Assembly: GCA_963971535.1 (NCBI GenBank)
Contig: OZ020585.1
Coordinates: 26,323,789 to 26,387,788 of the forward strand
Length of the DNA: 64,000 nt
Source: Notolepis coatsorum
Taxonomy: Eukaryota > Chordata > Actinopteri > Aulopiformes > Paralepididae
Reading direction: 5' to 3'
Below are positions 57,537 to 64,000 of the stretch, piece after piece. Under the pieces are notes generated by a model that had not been told where the DNA came from, ran no database searches, and worked only from the letters and a program-made list of their open reading frames with translations. Each line of letters opens with the position of its first letter. Position 1 is the first letter of the stretch. The translations under genes were made by a program, and so were the position numbers.

Positions 57537-58180
57537 ATAAGTATGGCAAATGGCCAAGTTCTTGGTGAGAGGCAACAGTGGTCTCTCTGCAAACACACAC
57601 CACGTCAATAAATCCCTTCTTACAGTATGAAGACAATGCCCTCCTTGACGAAACCCCCCTGCCGTGTCAAATGAATGGGACAACAATCTCAATAATACTG
57701 CCATTAGCATCAATGGGCTCAGAGAGACCCGGTCACACAGAGAGATCCATACAGCTCAACGTGGGCTTTTCAGTGGAGACAGCAGGCGTCCAGTCTAACC
57801 ACTATGTTAGTCATTATTTACAATGGACCGCCAAGGACAATAACCACAGCAGATAGGTTTCCCCGCGGTGTCCCCATGAATCTCTTGCCATTCATAGTCA
57901 TTCAAAATGGATGGTCGATGGGAGCCGTGCAGAATATGATCCAAAAATAAATCTATATCTTAGCTACCTCATTGCATTCTGCATGGCTGTAATAATCTCA
58001 GTGTCCAATTTGGACCAATTTGGACCAATTTGGACCAATTTGGAAAAGATACCGCACCTGCTGAAGATGGGGCAGATACCACTGTAATCTGTAGCTGCTC
58101 ACAATCAGTGGGCCTGGGTGAATGTATCCATTATCTGACCTCATGGGACTAATAACATTGGGTCTACAAAGTTACCTAAA
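57537..58180. other. No recognisable gene; 12-bp tandem
   Basis: CCAATTTGGA repeated about four times at 58005-58042; otherwise unique-looking. Confidence 0.45.
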
Positions 58181-58437
58181 TGGTAAATGAATGGACTGCA
58201 TTTATATAGCAGCTTTTATCCAAAGCGCTTCACAGTTTATGCCTCACATTTACCCGTTCACTCACACATTCACACACCGACGGCGGAGGCAACTATGCAT
58301 GGTGCCAACCTGCGCATGGGGAGCAGTTAGGGGGTCTTGCTCAAGGACACTTTCGCGTGCTGCCGGGAGGAGCCGGAATCTAACCGGAAACCTTCCGATT
58401 ACCAGACGACCGCTCTACTTCCTGAGGAAGTGTCGCC
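58180..58437 (-). mobile_element. SINE family 3, inverted copy
   Basis: Plus strand TATATAGCAGCTTTTATCC, CACACCGACGGCGGAGGCAA, TCTTGCTCAAGGACAC, AATCTAACCGGAAACC (B-box region), in reverse order of 15603-15862. Confidence 0.85.
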
Positions 58438-58439
58438 CC

Positions 58440-59100
58440 CATACCTAGATGTACTACTCGAGGGCTATGCCCACACAGCATGTTGCATTCCTATAGGGTT
58501 GGTAGATAACAAACAGCATATTATTTATTTTAAAGTAAATCCAGCGTGGCTCCTTTTCAGCCGACCAAACTAAACAAGGCCCCTGAGAATAGCTTCAGTA
58601 TCTGCTTCCCAAGCTGACAGTGTTGGTGAATGCCACATGCAAATGTTGGAATTTGGAAAACACAATGCAGATTAAAGAGGTTTTAAGCTGTAAAGCCAAG
58701 CAGGCTCGTCAGAACCTCTCCTTAAACCGCTTCTGCCATGGATGACTTTAAAAAAGAAATTATATATATAAATAAATAATATAATAATATATAATAATAT
58801 AAATGGCCTAATAGGAATACTGTGGTATTGCTGATCATAATATCCCTCCCCTAGCCTCACAGAGAGATATCACAAACATACTGCCAGAAATGCTGATCAT
58901 TAATTGTGTGCGTGCGTGTGTGTGTGTGCGTGTGTAATGTATGTGTATGTGTGTATTTTTAATCAGGAGGGTCAGGTGTGTTTGTTGTGATTCTGCGGGT
59001 GTTGCCCGCTGTGGCTTCAGTGTTTCCAGAAAAAGCCTTCTGTGTAACAAACCATTAACAACCTGCGCTGAATGGCAATGAGCAGAGAGCCCTGTTGCAA
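58440..59100. other. No recognisable gene
   Basis: Unique-looking with an AT repeat at 58759-58802 and a GTGT-rich patch at 58906-58945. Confidence 0.4.
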
Positions 59101-59104
59101 AGGG

Positions 59105-59421
59105 AAAGAGAGAGAGGGAGAGAGAGAGAGGGAGAGAGAGGGAGAAAGAGAGAGATGGGGGGGAGAGAGGAGAGATAGAGGGAGAGAGAGGGAGAAAGAG
59201 AGAGATGGGGGGGAGAGAGGAGAGAGAGAGGGAGATAGAGAGAGAGAGAGAGGAGAGAGAGAGAGAAGAAAGAGAGATATGGGGGCGGAGAGAGGAGAGA
59301 GAGAGCGCTGCTGTGACATCCAACGGAATACAACCACCATAAAGACTGTCAATCACACAAAGAAATCTGTCTGTTATGTACTGATTTCTTCTGATTTCTC
59401 TGTTTAATTGTCTTGCTTTGT

Positions 59422-59516
<95 letters not shown>
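59105..59516. repeat. GA-rich low complexity and (GA)n
   Basis: GGGAGAGA-type degenerate GA 59105-59305, including a roughly 60-bp tandem (GAAAGAGAGAGATGGGGGGG-containing units), then (GA)n 59427-59516. Confidence 0.95.
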
Positions 59517-59518
<2 letters not shown>

Positions 59519-61051
59519 CTCTGGAGCTGGAATGGTGCAGTACAAACAGAACACAAGATGAGTCTGGATGAGAAAAACAACAGATCACTATCTAGCCACA
59601 AGGCCATCTGAACAGTTGTTCCTAAACCATCTCTATTTAACTATGAGCGAGGAGGTGAAAAAAGGAATAAAGTAAAAAAAAATATATATATATATATGAG
59701 TCATTCCACCAATCCGGTCCGATTTGAGTCCCTCTGATGTTTTTAAGTGTCTTTTATCTAATCAGTTACCAAAATGTGCTTTGAAATGCTATTTATTTCA
59801 GTTGAGATGTCCTCTTTAATAAAGTGTAAAAACATTGCATGAATGTAATTTTTTTTATTATGCATTATGTTGTTATTTCAGTTGACACCATGTATTTTCA
59901 CATGTCCCTCGTGGCATTTCATGAAAATGTATTTGGGATATGACCAAGAAAATTTGTAAAAAGTCCATACTTTTTTCCATGAACATACACATCCATCTGT
60001 GCTGTTAATGCTGGTAATGATTTATTTCAAAATAAATGAATAATTATTAATTAAAATAACATTATTCAGTCTGTCCCTCAGTAACCCTCAACCCTGTTAC
60101 ACTGAGCATTCTCCCCCCCACAAAAATAATGGTTCAATCCATAGAAGCATGTGAAACAGGAAGTGACAACTTTGAAGTCTTTTGGAGAACACAACACCAG
60201 AAACAGGCAAGTAGCTACCTCATTGTACTATGTTTTCAGTCATTTATCATGTAATATTATGGTAGTCAAGCATAATTACTCAACACCGTTACTTGAAAAA
60301 AATATAGCAAACTATTACTTGTGAATATGATCTTTGTTATAAAACATTTTTAGATGCTTTCTTAATATCATGCATGCCATGTGCTCTCCTGGTACTTCAC
60401 CATGTGGAGTAGCAACCATTTTGTGCAAAAAAAACCTGTTACGTTTGAATGTAATGTTTGAATGTAACGGGGTTGTGAGATTGTAACAGGGTTGTGATTT
60501 TAACACTGATTTTGAAGTTATACAATAATAGTTAAATTAATTATTGAGCTTTTTCAACATGCTTATGCCACATACATATTAATTGTAATGTGCATGTTGC
60601 TGTGTGTGTGCTCACATGTTACCCTAGACTCAACCCTGTTACAGCTACATGTTTATTAATTATTTCTTTAAGTTTATGAAAAACAAATTCAACTCTTGAA
60701 TAATTTTGTCTGAAACGTTTAGAGCAAACATAAGAATATCGATTTTAGTTCAAAATCTGAGGTCAAATCACATTTCTGATGAAAAAGCTTGCGGCCGCTG
60801 TCAAAAATAGGCAAATTTCAGGGTTCAGAATAGCAAAAGTGTAGGATTTTACGTAATTTTTAGACGAGCAATTATAGAAATGGTGTGAAGGACATCTAAT
60901 TATTATAGAAATGTTGACTTTAGCACAAATACATGTTTTAATCTTATTCAGAGAGCTTCCAGAGTGTCCGTAACGGGGTTGAAGAATAATGGTGTCCATA
61001 TCATACAATAATGACCAAAAATAATAGAGATTTCATGCCTGAGATGGGAAA

Positions 61052-61884
61052 GAAGTAGTAGAACGCGCTCACCTCTGTAATTCTGATTTAGTTGTTTACT
61101 TTTTTTTGTTGTTTACTTGCTTAAATGTCCTTGCAACCTTTACTATGTTGGAAAAACAAGAAGACGTTTTAAAAATCGAATTTCGGAGCACAACTGTTCT
61201 ATAAGAAGAAATGACGAGAAGTCTTCAGTTGCAAGGCACTTTAATAAGTTAGGACATGATATTTCTGGCTTAAAATACATGGGTATAGAGCAGGTCTTGA
61301 GACCACCAAGAGGCGGCGACAGAGACAGGCTCTGGCTACAAAGGGAATGCTTTTATATTCATTTTCTGGATTGTCTAGATAGAGCCTAGAGGACTCAATG
61401 AGGAAAATGTTTTGACCTGTTTCATTTGATTATTTCATTTCATTCGATTGTTTACTATTTTCATTTATCATTCTTTATATTTATAATTGAAAGATGGCTT
61501 ATATGGGTCATGAGTGTTTATGTTTAGAGTTTAAGATGTAGGCCTACTCTGTATAAAATATATATAACTATATATAGATATATCTCTTTGTGATTTACTG
61601 TTTCTTTTTTATTTACACGCTTCTTTTTGATTTACATAATTCTGAAAAGGTTGTGCTTGTAAGTGGTATTTTGTACTTTTTTGCAGATCTCTTGTGGGAA
61701 TGTGTTGTCACTTCCTATGTTGTCACTTCCTGTTTGACTTGTATATACTAGGGTCACTTACCCTTCATGCTTCATGCAAACCATTCTGAAGAAGGTGTGT
61801 TCACACCGAAACGTCATGATTACAGGCTGCCAATAAATTTGGAAAAACCTGGAGTGCGTGCCTGGACATTGTTTCCCTATTTTT
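61052..61884 (+). mobile_element. Penelope-like element, 5'-truncated, with 17-bp target duplication
   Basis: Flanked by ATGCCTGAGATGGGAAA at 61035-61051 and 61885-61901. It contains the GIY-YIG coding end (61117-61389) and a 3' UTR with GAAGAAGGTGTGTTCACACC and GAAACGTC (61790-61816). Confidence 0.92.
61117..61389 (+). pseudogene. GIY-YIG endonuclease domain of Penelope-like element
   Basis: About 90 codons ending in a stop: CNLYYVGKTRRRFKNRISEH is the GIY-YIG core (here YYVGKT), followed by SVARHFNKLGHD and PRGGDRDRLWLQRECFYIHF. In Penelope-like retroelements this domain nicks target DNA at the C-terminus of a telomerase-like reverse transcriptase. The reverse transcriptase part is missing, so the copy is dead although this domain is open. 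The homologous part of the 13-kb copy is on the minus strand. Confidence 0.9.
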
Positions 61885-62023
61885 ATGCCTGAGATGGGAA
61901 AATATATTTTTCTGGAAGTTAAATATGTCATTCATCTTGAGGGGTGTTCAGAAAAGTAATACCTCTTGGTAAAAAAAATAAAATCCCAAAGTCCAAATCG
62001 GACTGGATTGGTGGAATGACTCA

Positions 62024-62509
62024 TATATATCCATTCATGGAAAATGTAGAATGTTCCACAACGTCTCCTATTCTAGGAGTTGGAGCCTATACAGCCCTGC
62101 GGTCTATAAAGCGAATGGAGATCTCTACATTCAGCTCCAGTACACCGGTTAGTAAATGCTCTATTATTAAAAGCTGATGCAGCGGAATGGAAGCAGACAT
62201 AAAGGTTTTTGAAAGAGCAGGTATTTTCTTCCTTTCTCTTTTCTTTTTAAATGGTATATTAATAATACAACGGGCTCCTGAATCGCTGCCGTAATTACTG
62301 TTTTCATACTCCTGCTTTGAACAATGACAAACACATTTCTCAGAGGAGGAACAAGAGTGGATTGACTTTTCCCGCTATACCAATCTTTTAGCAATGGCTT
62401 CACAGAAGACGGATCTGCACAACGCGCTACAGAAGGTCTTTACTGCTAACACAGTGAATGAATGAATGAATTATTTTATTTAGAACGTTTACAAATGAAT
62501 AAACAAAGG
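62024..62509. other. No recognisable gene
   Basis: Unique-looking sequence between the TIR element and SINE; short (GAAT)n at 62455-62470. Confidence 0.4.
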
Positions 62510-62861
62510 GGGCGGCTATGTGGCGTAGTGGGCAAGGCGCTCACCACAAAATCTGGAGACGCTGGGCTTGCCTGTTCGAGCCCAGCGCTCCACATTTGCT
62601 TTCAGTTTAGCTGGTCGTCCGTACTAATACACATTGGCCGTATTAGGGGGTGGGAAACTGATGGGTGGGGATCGGGCGTTGTGGACAGCGACTCCTACAG
62701 GTCGGTTGGTGCGCCTGCGCAGTAGAATCAGGAAGTGTCGGGGGCAGCGTGAGCCTCCCACGCGTTACTCCTCGCCACTGAGAGATCGAGCTGCGCAGGT
62801 GAAAAGATGCGACTGCTGTTACCTCAAGTACCGGAGGGGACTTGTGCTATGTATGACTTAG
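62510..62861 (+). mobile_element. SINE family 1 copy
   Basis: GGGCGGCTATGTGGCGTAGT head, CCTGTTCGAGCCCAGCG B-box, CACATTGGCCGTATTAGG, GGTCGGTTGGTGCGCCTGCG and GACTGCTGTTACCTCAAG, almost collinear with 6126-6480; the A-rich tail is missing. Confidence 0.88.

Positions 62862-64000
<1,139 letters not shown>

Larger units (their letters stand above)
59697..62023. mobile_element. TIR element (TGAGTCATTCCACCAATCC ends)
   Basis: Inverted ends TGAGTCATTCCACCAATCC followed by GGTCCGATTTGAGTCC on the left and AGTCCGATTTGGAC on the right (minus strand). Length 2.33 kb, of which 833 bp is the nested Penelope-like element. Flanks are TA repeats, so the target duplication cannot be read. Six CAACCCYGTTAC-like sites lie inside. 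No transposase motif; the superfamily is unknown to me. Confidence 0.75.

Overview
This window is eukaryotic, almost certainly from a ray-finned fish. It is intron-like DNA with very dense transposable elements (L2, Rex1-type and other LINEs, Penelope-like elements with GIY-YIG, hAT, piggyBac-like and PIF/Harbinger-like DNA elements, three tRNA-derived SINE families). It also carries long GA, AC, GACA, TATC and TATG microsatellites and one 200-base assembly gap. No prokaryotic genes, rRNA, CRISPR array or independent tRNA gene was seen.

Host gene content is small and lies on the minus strand between 38 and 47.5 kb. Three exons (47387-47455, 45442-45601, 42396-42609) join in frame (phases 2, 0, 1) and encode a central stretch of a DLGAP2-like postsynaptic scaffold with two GK-binding-repeat-like motifs (SYMRA, SYLRA). 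Downstream on the same strand, behind a good splice acceptor, is a 2.35-kb open exon (38065-40418) that I do not recognise. It has a short coiled coil and a long acidic Asp/Pro/Ser-rich tail. Its phase fits the last dlgap2 exon, so it may be an unusual 3' exon of dlgap2 or a separate gene's terminal exon. The usual DLGAP proline-rich segment and GKAP domain were not found in the window.

Layout: 0-9 kb holds a G-quadruplex-rich minisatellite, LINE remnants, a SINE with intact target duplication, a piggyBac-like MITE and a palindromic element split by a LINE. 9-16 kb holds LINE remnants, a Penelope-like insertion, a hAT element and a three-level SINE/hAT/SINE nest. 17-23 kb holds an interrupted repeat, the gap and a Rex1 copy split by a Harbinger-like element. 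23-29 kb is microsatellites plus a hAT with a perfect 8-bp target duplication. 29.7-34 kb is a hAT element inflated from about 430 bp to 4.3 kb by nested insertions. 36-48 kb is the dlgap2 region with an L2 LINE in an intron. 48.5-54 kb is another hAT with a perfect 8-bp duplication, containing a LINE inserted in an older copy of its own family. 55-64 kb is microsatellites and a 2.3-kb inverted-repeat element carrying a Penelope-like insertion and six copies of a 12-bp motif.

The elements do not act as a pathway. The informative biology is the insertion chronology, which can be read from target-site duplications, and how repeats touch the host gene: a CT microsatellite forms the pyrimidine tract of one dlgap2 exon. 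Element family names rest on termini, target duplications and protein motifs seen by eye, not on database searches.
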